DNA of 64,000 nucleotides from Anaerolineales bacterium (lineage in GTDB: Bacteria > Chloroflexota > Anaerolineae > 4572-78 > J111). A program made the position numbers and the translations under genes. The notes beneath the pieces are model-generated. The model was not told the DNA's origin, made no database searches, and was given only the letters and a program-made list of their open reading frames with translations. The stretch spans positions 2,232,001 through 2,296,000 of the forward strand of contig JABTUW010000001.1 in the NCBI GenBank assembly GCA_015075185.1, in the 5' to 3' direction. Below, piece by piece: positions 35,604-45,261 of the stretch (the stretch's first letter is position 1; each line of letters starts with the position of its first letter).

Positions 35604-35987
35604 CTACAGCTTACCATACTTGGTTAAAATTTTGTTGACGCGCTTGATGAGATCGTCAGGCGCAAAAGGCTTGAGGAAGTATTCCTCGGCGCCCAGGTCA
35701 AGGCCCGTGCTTATTTCCGTTTCCTGACCTTTGGCCGAAAGAAAGATGACCGGAATGTCCTTGGTGGTTTCCTGCTGTTTCAAAGCTTTACACGCTTCAA
35801 ACCCGGTCATCTTGGGCATGCGGACATCCATCAAAATGAGATCAGGCTTGATTTCCGGGGCTTTTTTGACTGCTTCTTCACCATTCGGCACTTCAACGAC
35901 ATTAAAACCGGCAATCTGCAAGGTAAAAACGATAAGTTCCCGAATATCTCTTTCATCTTCGGCTACTAAAATCAACGGTTCGCGCAT
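35604..35987 (-). CDS. single-domain (CheY-like) response regulator
   Basis: A 127-residue receiver with no output domain. Acidic pocket VAEDERD, phosphoacceptor Asp in LILMDVRMPKMTG, Thr/Ser in VIFLSAKG and Lys in YFLKPFAPDD are all present, so it can be phosphorylated. It lies 76 bases after the nine-GAF hybrid kinase, the natural candidate as its phosphodonor. It may act by protein contact, as CheY does. Confidence 0.93.
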   Translation of the reverse strand: MREPLILVAEDERDIRELIVFTLQIAGFNVVEVPNGEEAVKKAPEIKPDLILMDVRMPKMTGFEACKALKQQETTKDIPVIFLSAKGQETEISTGLDLGAEEYFLKPFAPDDLIKRVNKILTKYGKL

Positions 35988-36063
35988 GCTTTAAACTAAC
36001 TCCTGCTTCATGCTGCTCATTAGCATCGCCTGAAGCCCGTTTGAACTCAATATCCAAAATCTG

Positions 36064-39000
36064 CTAAATCTTGACTGGTTTTTGGTCCTGGCTGAGGCCG
36101 GGCTTACCGCCAATCTGGACGATTTCGGTCACTAAAACATCCGTTACAAAGGGATGTCTCATTTTAGTCCAATTTTCTCGACCAAGCATCTTTATCTTAC
36201 CATCATTTTCTGGCAGCGGCACTGACCGGTCAACAATCCCGATAATAGGCAGACGCTTGGGCGCAGCAATCCGGCGAAGCTGGGAAATGACACTGGCCCC
36301 TTCCACATCCGGCAGCTTCGGATCAATCAACACTAAGTCGGGCTTATCGCCGGCAGCAATATCCAGGGCCTGTTGACTATTGAAGGCGCGCTGTACTTTA
36401 TAGCCGTGAGCTTCCAGCGCCTCTTTAAGCCGCTTAACCGTACTCTGATTGGAAGCGACAACGAGCATCTGATACCGCCCATTTCTCAAGGACGACATCC
36501 CAGCCGGACCGATTTCCTGGGTCTCGCCGGTGGCTAAGGTCAAAGCCCAGCGGACTCGCTCCAAAACCTGGGGGTCTGCGAAAGAGCTGCTGATGTAGTC
36601 AACCACTTCTATGGCTAAATCCTGGCCGGTGTCGTCAACGCCGAGTGACGTAACCAGGATTGGTACCGCCTGGGTCGCTTCATCTTGCTGCAATCGTTCC
36701 AGCAGGGCAAAACTGTCACTGTTTTTCAACAAGAGATTGAGCATAATCAATTTAAGGGTTGATTGGGCCTGCCGGACTAAATTTAAGGCATTTTCGCCTT
36801 CTGTAGCAAGGGTTACCTGGTATCCGGCCCGTTCCAATTGAGGCTTTAAGAGGTTAGCAACGGCCACGTTATCATCAATCAATACCAGACTCGGCAGGGT
36901 TTGCCGTCCGGCTTCATCCAACGGAATCTCTGTGTGCGCATGGACGACATCTATTGGCAGAGTAAAACTAAAGGTGGTACCGACATCCAACTGGCTTTTA
37001 AGCCAAATCTCCCCTCCCAGCATCTCAACAAACATTTTGGTAATGGATAATCCCAGACCAGTGCCATCCACCACCTGTACTTCGGTGCGCTCAGAGCGGA
37101 AGAAGCGATCAAAGACATATTGAATATCTTTTTCTACAATGCCGATACCGCTATCCTCAACATCAATTTGGATAAAGCGGTGATCGGCTACTTTGGCATG
37201 GATGGTAACGTTACCCCCTTCAGGGGTATACTGCCAGGCATTACCAATCAGGTTGACCAATATCTGGGTCACTCTGGCTTTATCGGCATAAACGTGAGGC
37301 AGCTTCTCCGGCAGATTCAGCGACAGATTCATCGCCTTATTGACCACCTGTCCTTCAAACGAAACGGTGACCTCGTTGATGAGTTGGATAATATCCAGCG
37401 ATTCAAGTTCCAGCTTAACTCGCCCGGTTTCAATGCGCGAAATTTCGAGGATGTCATTAACGAGTTCGGTCAGACGATTGGCGTTGGATTGAATTACTTG
37501 CACAAAGCGGCGCTGGATAGGATTCAATTCACCGACTTGAGGACTGCTGGAAACGAGCAGGTCAGCATAACCCTTAATCGAGGTCATCGGCGTGCGGAGT
37601 TCGTGCGAGACGGTCGAAATAAATTCATTTTTGATCCGGTCAATTTCGGCTTCACGGCTGATGTCCCGCAAAACGGCGACCAGACTGGGCTGTTCCTCAG
37701 GGGCCAACATGACCGGAGCCAGCGTTACCGTGACCACTTTGTTGGCCGCTTCAACCCGAAACTCGGCGGAGCTTTCCCCCGCCTCAAGGGCAGCCAGCGC
37801 TTTCAAAAGTTGAAGGTAGAACAGGTAAGGCAGTTCTGGCTCATCACCAGGCCCTGGCTGGCCCAGACTGTGCTGGATAGGCTGGTTTTCCAGCCTTTCA
37901 GCCTCGATCTTCAAAATCTCGGCGGCTTTAGGATTGACCAGGACAATATTGTGCTTGGCATCAAGCACCAGCACACCATCGGTGATGCCTTTTAAGATAG
38001 CCTGATTTTTGGCGGCTTCGGCGGCCTGGGTGCGGAGCATGACCCCCAGACGTTGGGCTTGGTCGGTAATCAGACGATAAAGTTCAGCATTGTTAATGGC
38101 TGTCGCTACCTGCGCTCCGGCGGCAATAACCAGTTTAAGGTGATCTTCGGTGAAGTAATCTAGCTCGGGATGGAAGAGCAGCAAGACCCCCAGGACATCT
38201 TCACCGGTAATGAGCGGCACCGCCAGCGCCGAACGCCGATCTGGCGTTTCTTTTGTTGAAACCCAATCGGGGTCCATAAACAGATCAGGCACAATCCGGG
38301 CCTGACGGGTTTCGATCACTTTGCCGGCCAGGCCGTACCCTGGCCGGTATTGGGTTTTGTGGCCGCCCCGCGGCAGCGGTTTGTCGCGGCCCAGGGCAGC
38401 CCGGTAAACCAGGCTGCCCGTTTCGTGGTCGAGCAGCAGGATGGAGCCGTGCGAAATTCCTACAGCGCGATTAATCAGGCTTAAGGCTTCCACCAACACC
38501 CGATCCAAATCAAAGCTGGCCGCAAGTTCACGGGTAATTTGATACAAGGCATTGACCCGGTCGCGCTCTTCGGTCAGGTCTTGCAGCGTTTGAGCTAACT
38601 CTTCGGTTCGCAGGGCTACCCGCCGTTCCAATTCTTCGGTCAAGAGGTTGAGCCGCTGCACCAATTGGGCATTGCGCACAGCTACGGCAGCCTGGTTAGC
38701 CACAAACGACAGGAGTTGAATATCGCGCTCATTAAAGCTCCGCGCCACCAGATTGCAGACAAAAATTGCCCCGCTGACTTCATTCTGCACCTGGATTGGC
38801 ACCCCAAGAATCGCCCGAACCCCCAGCGGTAGCGCCGGTTTGCTGTGACCGTTTGTTGGCCGCGGGCTGGCTATAACCCCAGCTCCCCTCCCGACAGCCA
38901 GAGGTTCGCTTACCAGCGCCGCCGATGCCCCCAGCATAATTGGCTGGCCGGTGTCAATAATTTGCCGGGTTAACCGGGACCACAATAACTCTTCGCCCGC

Positions 39001-42000
39001 CGCCGACGGGTCTAGTTCCAAAGACTCTTTCGCTTCGTTCAGGGTCAATTGGGCTACTGCGTCATCCGTATTGAGTGCGCCGTCTATAAGGTAGCTCCTG
39101 GCTTCTTCATCCCAGAGGAGAATAGTGCCAATCTGGGTGTCGGTTAAGGTAAGGGCATTATTCACTACCGAACCCATCACCTGGCGTACATCAAGCAGGC
39201 CGCTCACTTCGACGCCCAGCCGGTAGAGGTTTTGCATCTCGTTGGCTCGCCGGCGCGTGTCTTCCAGCAAACGGGCATTATCAATGGCGATAGCGGCCAG
39301 GTCGGCCAGAGTGGTCACCAACTTGAGCATGTTTTTATTGTGAATGACCAGTTCAATCGCCAAAATCCCAATGACCCCGGCCTCTGTTTTCAGAGGTACG
39401 TAGGTCACATCGTCGGGAAAGGGCAACCCGTAATGAGCAATGTCATCTTTACCGGACGTGCCCCCAATGACCAGGACTTGCCCGGATTGAATCACCGAGG
39501 CGAAAGGCTCTGAGTCAACGGAAATGGCGCTTTTGTTAAACAGTTCTACCAGAAATTGGGGGACATTTTTGGTATCGGCAATTTTTACGGTGTGGCTGGC
39601 GTGGTCAATGAGCCAAACTGAACCTTTGCTCTGCCCAACCAGATCAAAAACTGCATCCAAAACTAAATTCAGAACTTCATTCAGGTTGAGCGCACGGTTG
39701 ATGGATTGGGCTACTTGGGTCAGGGCTGCCAGTTGGCGCACCTGCTGCCGGGCCTCTTCAAAGAGGCGAGCATTTTGCAGGGCAACGGCAACCTGGCTGG
39801 CAAAGGCCAGCACTACCTTGGCGTCTTCTTGAGTGAAGAAGTTATTTTGGGCATAACTCTCAACAACCATCAAGCCCAGGACGTTAATGCCATAGGTTAA
39901 GGGAACACCCAACCAACTCCTGACCCGGTCGTGGGGCGGCCTGGAGAAAGCCTCGGGGTAAGCCAGCGGGGCATTGCCAACAATGAGCGGCTCCTGGGTT
40001 TCGATGACCCGCCGGTTGGGATTTTTGCCCTCCATTGAAAAAGTTGTCCCAATCACTTGCTGGCTATCTTCCCAGCCGCGCCCGCCAATAATGACCAATT
40101 GATCTTCTTTGAGCAACTGGACGCTGGCGCTGTCGTAATCAATTACCTTGGCCAACTCCTGCAAGACAATGCTGAGCAGTTCTTCAAAATCGAGCTGGGA
40201 GCTAATAGTCTCGGCTACCCCGCGCAGGGTGTCGGCCAGGCGACGCCGCTGTTGCTCAAGTTCAAAGAGCCGGGCGTTTTCAATGGCTGCGGCGGCGTGA
40301 TTAGCAAAAATCTCCAACGTTTGAACGTGCAAAATATCCGGCCGCTCATCTACGTCCGGATTCGCCACGGTGAGCAGCCCAATCGTATTATCTTCGGTGT
40401 CGGTTAGAGGAATAAACAGAACATCCCCGGTTTGCCAGACGTTATATTTTGTGGCTGCAGCGTCCAGAATCAGGCCTGTGCCTTCGCCGAGCAAATAGTT
40501 GTGCGGGCGAGATTTTTCAACCTGAGGTACATCTAATTTGCTCTGCCACACTTCCATCCGCTCAACCGGAATGAAGTAAGAGTTGCTGACCCGAAATTCT
40601 TCAAGCATGATCGCTTGCAGATTGGCTAGCGGCTGTTGAGCTTCATGCTGGAGTGTTTTGAGCTGCGCCAGCGGAATACCGGCGCCCACTTTGGGCCGGA
40701 TCAGGGGTGGATTCCCTTCAACCAGGCTCACCAGAACCACGCTGTAACCAACAGTTTCGGCAATGGCGTAAGCTACATCTTCAAGAATTTGGGCCAGCGG
40801 CCGGTTGGTGCGAAAAGCGTTGCTAATTTCAGAGAGTCGCGCCAGTTGATCGGCCCGACGATTCGCTCGTTCGCGTTCTCGTTTTTGTTCCTGGTAAGCC
40901 TGGGTATTGCCCATTGCCACTGCTGCTTGGTTGGCCAGCGCCTCCAGGTAACGAAGTTGGTCATTGTTAAAAAAGTTGAGGCGTTTGCTCTCTAAGTTTA
41001 TGACCCCGGCCGACTCGCCGCTGTAGAAAATAGGGACAACGACTTTGGAGCGGGTATCATTATCCAAGTTAATATAATCTTTATCTTTTGATACATCGGG
41101 TACCAGAATAGCCTGCCCGGTCTTCAAGGCGCGGCCCATAATTCCCTGGGTCGTCGCTGCGGTTCTGGAAAGGGATATATTACCTTCATGCGCGTGATCC
41201 GGCCAGCCCTGCTCTTTGTGAGCTACCAGATTGCCGGTTTGGACATCATACAGGTTAACATTACCAAAATCAGCCTCGGTAACGCGAATTGCTTCTTCCA
41301 AGACGATATCGAGAATTCGGTTTAGATCGAGGGTGCTGTTTAGCTCGCTGCTGACACGCTGCAAGCCAGCTAATTCATTGACCCGTGTTTGAAGTTGTTG
41401 ATCGGTTAAGTTAAAGAGGAGGGCGTTTTCGATAGCGATATTGACTTGACTGGCCAGGGATTGGGCGAGCCAGATTTCATCTTCAGTAAAAGCCTTGGAA
41501 TTAGTCGAGAAGAGTTGAACCAAACCGGTGACTTGATCGCGGGCAATTAAAGGGATGGCGACCATCGCCCCGTAATTTTGCTGCCTCAGCCACTCGGTTT
41601 CATAAGGGGGAGACTCTTTATCGCCGAGCCGAACAATGAGCAGCGACCGTTCTTTAAGGACGGCTTGCAGGGCCGGGAATTTGGAAACTGCCAGCGACAA
41701 AGCTTCCGGGTCCAACTGGAGCTGATGATTATCGTCAGGAGTAGATTTAAGGTATTGCTGAACTAAGGTTAAGATGCCAGAGGTTTCGTCAAAGTTATAA
41801 ACAGTACATTTGTCGGCAGCAAAGGCTTCCGCCATTTGGCTGCTTAAATCGGCCAGTAATTCCTCATAAGAGAGCGTAGAGGACAACTCCTGGCTGGCAT
41901 CAAAAAGAAGCGATAACTTGGAAAGGTTACGCTGGGTTTCTTGAAACAGGCGAGCATGGTCCATTGCCACGGTGGCATGATTAGCCACAATTTCTAGCAC

Positions 42001-43002
42001 AGTAACATCGCTGTTCTCGTAAGCGGCAATAGGCGCAGCCACCAGTTCCAGGGTTCCCAGCAGTTTAGCCCCAATTTTCAGCGGTACACCCAGATATGAG
42101 CGATAAGGGAAATTAGCTAAACCGGCTCGGGGAGTCGTTTCGGTATAACGATGCGTATCTTCGATAAGCAACGATTTTTGGTGAGCGGCAATCCAGCCGG
42201 TGTAACCCTCATTGAGATGGTATGTACGGGCATAAGCTTGAACATCTGGACTGCCATCTACCAGGCGCAGGGCGGTGGTCAGAATTTTAGCTTGCGGATT
42301 CCACAAACATATTTCTGCAACATCAAATTGGAAGATGTCTCTGAGGTCAGGAATTTGTAGAATGGCTCGACAGACTGAGTCTACATCCATGAGGTGCAGC
42401 GAGTTATTAAGAGTTTGGCTAATATGACTGAGGACAGTTAGCTCTTGGCCCCGGTCAGATTTTCTGCGGACTAGATTGGCATTTTTAATGGTTAAGGCAG
42501 CATCAGACTGGTTGACCAGGGAAAGAAGCAACTGCTCGTCTTGAGATGAAAACGCGAGTTGATCAATTTTGTCGGCTACCACTAAAATGCCGACAGGCTG
42601 CTCTGTTGAAGCAAGGGTCAGTGGCACGGCTAATGCGGATTGATGCGGCCAATCTGGCTCAATTGACTTCTTGTTTTTAGACTTATTAAGCCGGACCGGG
42701 CGCTTTGACTGAGCCGCCAATCCCGCAATTCCCACGCCGATAGCTTGTTCAGTAAAGTAAGTTTTGTTGATCCGAACAGGCCAGGAGAAATAGGGGCGTA
42801 AAAGCTGTTGCTTTTCATCCAAGATGTAGAGATAGGCAGCCTTAGCCGCTATAGCCACTGCTATCTCTTTGGTCAGGGTGTCCAGTCTGGAGGCAATCTC
42901 CGGCCAATGGGGAGAAAACACCTGGACCGAAAGTACATCATCGGCTGCAAGTGCATTCGTCAATTTGAGCTGATTTTGGGTAAGTTTGGCCGAGTCTTCC
43001 AT
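36064..43002 (-). CDS. giant multi-GAF hybrid sensor histidine kinase
   Basis: A 2312-residue cytoplasmic sensor from the ATG at 43002 (AAGGA seven bases upstream). By eye there are about nine GAF domains in residues 40-1640, each ending 'NARL'-like, then a PAS domain (about 1660-1780), HisKA with FISTVSHELRTPMTSIKGYA (His near 1800), HATPase_c with LVNLIGNAWQYTPEGGN and DGTGLGLSITK, and two C-terminal receivers. The first receiver has Asn for the phosphoacceptor Asp (LIMLNLLLKN); the second keeps an Asp (VLIDPKLPD) but lacks the acidic pair. No membrane segments are seen. It should integrate many soluble signals. Neighbours on both sides are response regulators, and it belongs to the minus-strand cluster with the acyl-ACP-reductase-like gene. 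Confidence 0.93.
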   Translation of the reverse strand: MEDSAKLTQNQLKLTNALAADDVLSVQVFSPHWPEIASRLDTLTKEIAVAIAAKAAYLYILDEKQQLLRPYFSWPVRINKTYFTEQAIGVGIAGLAAQSKRPVRLNKSKNKKSIEPDWPHQSALAVPLTLASTEQPVGILVVADKIDQLAFSSQDEQLLLSLVNQSDAALTIKNANLVRRKSDRGQELTVLSHISQTLNNSLHLMDVDSVCRAILQIPDLRDIFQFDVAEICLWNPQAKILTTALRLVDGSPDVQAYARTYHLNEGYTGWIAAHQKSLLIEDTHRYTETTPRAGLANFPYRSYLGVPLKIGAKLLGTLELVAAPIAAYENSDVTVLEIVANHATVAMDHARLFQETQRNLSKLSLLFDASQELSSTLSYEELLADLSSQMAEAFAADKCTVYNFDETSGILTLVQQYLKSTPDDNHQLQLDPEALSLAVSKFPALQAVLKERSLLIVRLGDKESPPYETEWLRQQNYGAMVAIPLIARDQVTGLVQLFSTNSKAFTEDEIWLAQSLASQVNIAIENALLFNLTDQQLQTRVNELAGLQRVSSELNSTLDLNRILDIVLEEAIRVTEADFGNVNLYDVQTGNLVAHKEQGWPDHAHEGNISLSRTAATTQGIMGRALKTGQAILVPDVSKDKDYINLDNDTRSKVVVPIFYSGESAGVINLESKRLNFFNNDQLRYLEALANQAAVAMGNTQAYQEQKRERERANRRADQLARLSEISNAFRTNRPLAQILEDVAYAIAETVGYSVVLVSLVEGNPPLIRPKVGAGIPLAQLKTLQHEAQQPLANLQAIMLEEFRVSNSYFIPVERMEVWQSKLDVPQVEKSRPHNYLLGEGTGLILDAAATKYNVWQTGDVLFIPLTDTEDNTIGLLTVANPDVDERPDILHVQTLEIFANHAAAAIENARLFELEQQRRRLADTLRGVAETISSQLDFEELLSIVLQELAKVIDYDSASVQLLKEDQLVIIGGRGWEDSQQVIGTTFSMEGKNPNRRVIETQEPLIVGNAPLAYPEAFSRPPHDRVRSWLGVPLTYGINVLGLMVVESYAQNNFFTQEDAKVVLAFASQVAVALQNARLFEEARQQVRQLAALTQVAQSINRALNLNEVLNLVLDAVFDLVGQSKGSVWLIDHASHTVKIADTKNVPQFLVELFNKSAISVDSEPFASVIQSGQVLVIGGTSGKDDIAHYGLPFPDDVTYVPLKTEAGVIGILAIELVIHNKNMLKLVTTLADLAAIAIDNARLLEDTRRRANEMQNLYRLGVEVSGLLDVRQVMGSVVNNALTLTDTQIGTILLWDEEARSYLIDGALNTDDAVAQLTLNEAKESLELDPSAAGEELLWSRLTRQIIDTGQPIMLGASAALVSEPLAVGRGAGVIASPRPTNGHSKPALPLGVRAILGVPIQVQNEVSGAIFVCNLVARSFNERDIQLLSFVANQAAVAVRNAQLVQRLNLLTEELERRVALRTEELAQTLQDLTEERDRVNALYQITRELAASFDLDRVLVEALSLINRAVGISHGSILLLDHETGSLVYRAALGRDKPLPRGGHKTQYRPGYGLAGKVIETRQARIVPDLFMDPDWVSTKETPDRRSALAVPLITGEDVLGVLLLFHPELDYFTEDHLKLVIAAGAQVATAINNAELYRLITDQAQRLGVMLRTQAAEAAKNQAILKGITDGVLVLDAKHNIVLVNPKAAEILKIEAERLENQPIQHSLGQPGPGDEPELPYLFYLQLLKALAALEAGESSAEFRVEAANKVVTVTLAPVMLAPEEQPSLVAVLRDISREAEIDRIKNEFISTVSHELRTPMTSIKGYADLLVSSSPQVGELNPIQRRFVQVIQSNANRLTELVNDILEISRIETGRVKLELESLDIIQLINEVTVSFEGQVVNKAMNLSLNLPEKLPHVYADKARVTQILVNLIGNAWQYTPEGGNVTIHAKVADHRFIQIDVEDSGIGIVEKDIQYVFDRFFRSERTEVQVVDGTGLGLSITKMFVEMLGGEIWLKSQLDVGTTFSFTLPIDVVHAHTEIPLDEAGRQTLPSLVLIDDNVAVANLLKPQLERAGYQVTLATEGENALNLVRQAQSTLKLIMLNLLLKNSDSFALLERLQQDEATQAVPILVTSLGVDDTGQDLAIEVVDYISSSFADPQVLERVRWALTLATGETQEIGPAGMSSLRNGRYQMLVVASNQSTVKRLKEALEAHGYKVQRAFNSQQALDIAAGDKPDLVLIDPKLPDVEGASVISQLRRIAAPKRLPIIGIVDRSVPLPENDGKIKMLGRENWTKMRHPFVTDVLVTEIVQIGGKPGLSQDQKPVKI

Positions 43003-43139
43003 TACCAATCCTTGGGTACACCTAAATAAACCTCTGGCTACATCCTAACCTTGTGGCCGACCCCTGATACCTATAATTAACTTGATAAGGTTCAAAAAAT
43101 CAATGAGACAATGGTAGAGTAGGACAGGAGAAAATTGTC

Positions 43140-44051
43140 CTATTCTGTCTCAGCAGGACATCCAGTATTGTGCCGCCGATTTTCAGCGGCATCCTCTGTA
43201 ATTTGCACAATATCGGCAAACGGGCCATTTTTGCTCGACACAACGCCGACGGCAATCTTCATGAAGTCCGCTTTTTGGGTCACACCGTCAATATCTTTGT
43301 AGGTGATGTATCCCTGCTCCTTATCTTTAAAAGAGTAGAAGACCTTGCACTCCTCATTAAAACGCTCGGTAATTGTTCTGCAAATCGCGGACGCGGCTTT
43401 GGGGGTCGAAATGATGATAAAATCATTGTCAGACGCCTGGCCAATAAAGTCATTTAATGTGCCGTTGGCTTCAACCGCCTCGCGCATAATGTCGGCCAGG
43501 AAAATTAAAACTTCATTGACCTGGATCGGGCCGTAGATTTCTTTGAAGGCATTAACATTCCTGATGCCAAAGTAGAGGAGAGTCCACGGTTCCGCTGCAT
43601 CTTTGACCCGTTTAAGTTGTTCCTCAATCAATTTGCCGGCCGGTAAATTGGTTACAGGATGGGTCAGGGCTTCGCGCAGAGAGCGGCGAATGGCCCCTTC
43701 GACCCGCAGCTTCAACTCCTCAATGTCAAAGGGCTTGGTAATGTAGTCGTCCGCGCCCAGCTCCAACCCGGCGATTTTATCACTCCGCTCGTCCTTCTGG
43801 GTCAAAAAAATGATCGGCACGTAGCTGGTGCGAGTATTGTTCCGCAAGCTGCGGCAGACCTCATACCCATCAATATCGGGCAACTGGATATCTAAAACGA
43901 CCACATTTGGCAGCTTGGTCCGGCAGGTATCGAGAGCGTCGCCGCCGCGGTTGGCAACCAGCACTTCATACCCCTGCGAGTCGAAATAGATGCGTAACAT
44001 TTTTGAAATATCAAGGTCGTCTTCTACGACCAAAATGCGGCCTTTACCCAT
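43140..44051 (-). CDS. response regulator with degenerate GGDEF domain 1
   Basis: A 303-residue protein. The receiver domain (residues 1-125) has LVVEDDLD, phosphoacceptor VVLDIQLPDIDG and DDYITKPFDIEE, so it is likely functional. The second domain starts like a GGDEF domain (HPVTNLPAGKLIEEQL, then ALLYFGIRNVNAFKEIYG), but the active-site loop reads ASDNDF instead of GGDEF, so cyclase activity is not expected. It could bind nucleotide or a partner. A close paralogue is at 55963-56835. It is 131 bases upstream of the giant kinase on the same strand. Confidence 0.9.
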   Translation of the reverse strand: MGKGRILVVEDDLDISKMLRIYFDSQGYEVLVANRGGDALDTCRTKLPNVVVLDIQLPDIDGYEVCRSLRNNTRTSYVPIIFLTQKDERSDKIAGLELGADDYITKPFDIEELKLRVEGAIRRSLREALTHPVTNLPAGKLIEEQLKRVKDAAEPWTLLYFGIRNVNAFKEIYGPIQVNEVLIFLADIMREAVEANGTLNDFIGQASDNDFIIISTPKAASAICRTITERFNEECKVFYSFKDKEQGYITYKDIDGVTQKADFMKIAVGVVSSKNGPFADIVQITEDAAENRRHNTGCPAETE

Positions 44052-44104
44052 AGCTTACCTCGCTCTTGAAAATCACAATTTTGGGATTACAGTATAATTT
44101 TGGG

Positions 44105-45223
44105 TTACAAGTTGGCCCACTTCAAAGGAGCCTGTTTTTGTATTAAACGCTGCTGATGCACGTTTTGGATAATTTGGTCAATTTTTTCATCGGTAATGGC
44201 TAGCTCAAAGCTGCGAAAGCCGCTGATTCTAAAGCCGTGTCTGGCTGCCATGACGCCCATCGTTTCCACTTGCTCCAGGCTAATCTCTTTGCCCAGGGTG
44301 TAACTTTGATAGCAGCCTTCCAGAGCCAGGGTAATGGTTTCGGCCATACAGGCAAAGACCATGCCTGGTGGAAAACCAAAATCAAAATTAAAATTGACCG
44401 GCCCCGGCACTTTGACCATACCCCCCTCGATCACCAATACATCGTCACGCTCTTCAACCACGCGGCGGGAAACATCGCGCGGGCGGGCGACATCACACAC
44501 AACCGCTCCGCTTTTAAGGTGTTGCGGCTCAATGACGGTTTCGATAGCATTGGTCACAGTCAGAACCAACTCGGCCTGCTGCAAGTCCTGCATCGTTGTG
44601 CTCAGTTGAACCTCAGCGCCGCTTTGGGCTTCAATCAGTGTTTGTACCTGTCGCAACGATTCTAAATTACGGCCAATCAAAACAATTTTGCGGACATGGC
44701 GGGCTAAAAGTTGGGCGCAGACCCGTCCAATGGAACCCGTCGCCCCCACGACAGCACCGGTAGCTGTGGTCGGGTCAACCCGCATCTGCTGCGCTGCTTT
44801 GAGGGTAGCTTCAGCAGCAACGGCGATGGTGTAGCTGTCGCCGGTGGTGACCGGGATATCCAGATGCTTTGAAATCGTTATTCCCGCATCACCCACCACA
44901 GAGGTGAAACCACCCAGCCCTAATATTTTTGCGCCCAGCTCCTGGGCCAGCTTGCCCGCAGCGATAATTTTTTTGTACACGGTTTCTGCTGGCAAGGAAA
45001 CCATTTGCCTGGGCGTAAAAGGGCAGGCAATAAACCAGCCCTCGATTTCTTTACCTGTCGCCAGAGAAGTTATACCGGTAATATGTGAAATGTAAAGCGG
45101 CGGGAAGTATCTGGATAAAAAATCTATAGCCGGTTCAGGCAAAAGCTTCGCCAGAACCGGGAATTTGCGCTGCGCATCTCGTTTTGGGTTAACCGGATGA
45201 ATGATAAAGGCAAAGTTATCCAT
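44105..45223 (-). CDS. long-chain acyl-[acyl-carrier-protein] reductase-like protein
   Basis: A 372-residue protein resembling the cyanobacterial acyl-ACP reductase that makes fatty aldehydes with NADPH. Shared stretches are LGAKILGLGGFTSVVGDAG, TTGDSYTIAVAAEA, the Rossmann loop VVGATGSIGRVCAQLLA, the active-site Cys region MVFACMAETITLALEG and VETMGVMAARHGFRISGF. The cyanobacterial enzymes use such a Cys for the acyl intermediate. It is about 30 residues longer than usual. The product could feed fatty alcohols into ether lipids, which is interesting given the alkyl-DHAP-synthase-like gene at 16731-18386, or into wax or alkane-type products. No aldehyde decarbonylase is nearby. The beta-helix gene lies 38 bases upstream, so the two are co-transcribed. 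Confidence 0.85.
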   Translation of the reverse strand: MDNFAFIIHPVNPKRDAQRKFPVLAKLLPEPAIDFLSRYFPPLYISHITGITSLATGKEIEGWFIACPFTPRQMVSLPAETVYKKIIAAGKLAQELGAKILGLGGFTSVVGDAGITISKHLDIPVTTGDSYTIAVAAEATLKAAQQMRVDPTTATGAVVGATGSIGRVCAQLLARHVRKIVLIGRNLESLRQVQTLIEAQSGAEVQLSTTMQDLQQAELVLTVTNAIETVIEPQHLKSGAVVCDVARPRDVSRRVVEERDDVLVIEGGMVKVPGPVNFNFDFGFPPGMVFACMAETITLALEGCYQSYTLGKEISLEQVETMGVMAARHGFRISGFRSFELAITDEKIDQIIQNVHQQRLIQKQAPLKWANL

Positions 45224-45261
45224 AGTGCTAGTTTACATCAAGGGCAATCTGAAGCGCATTA

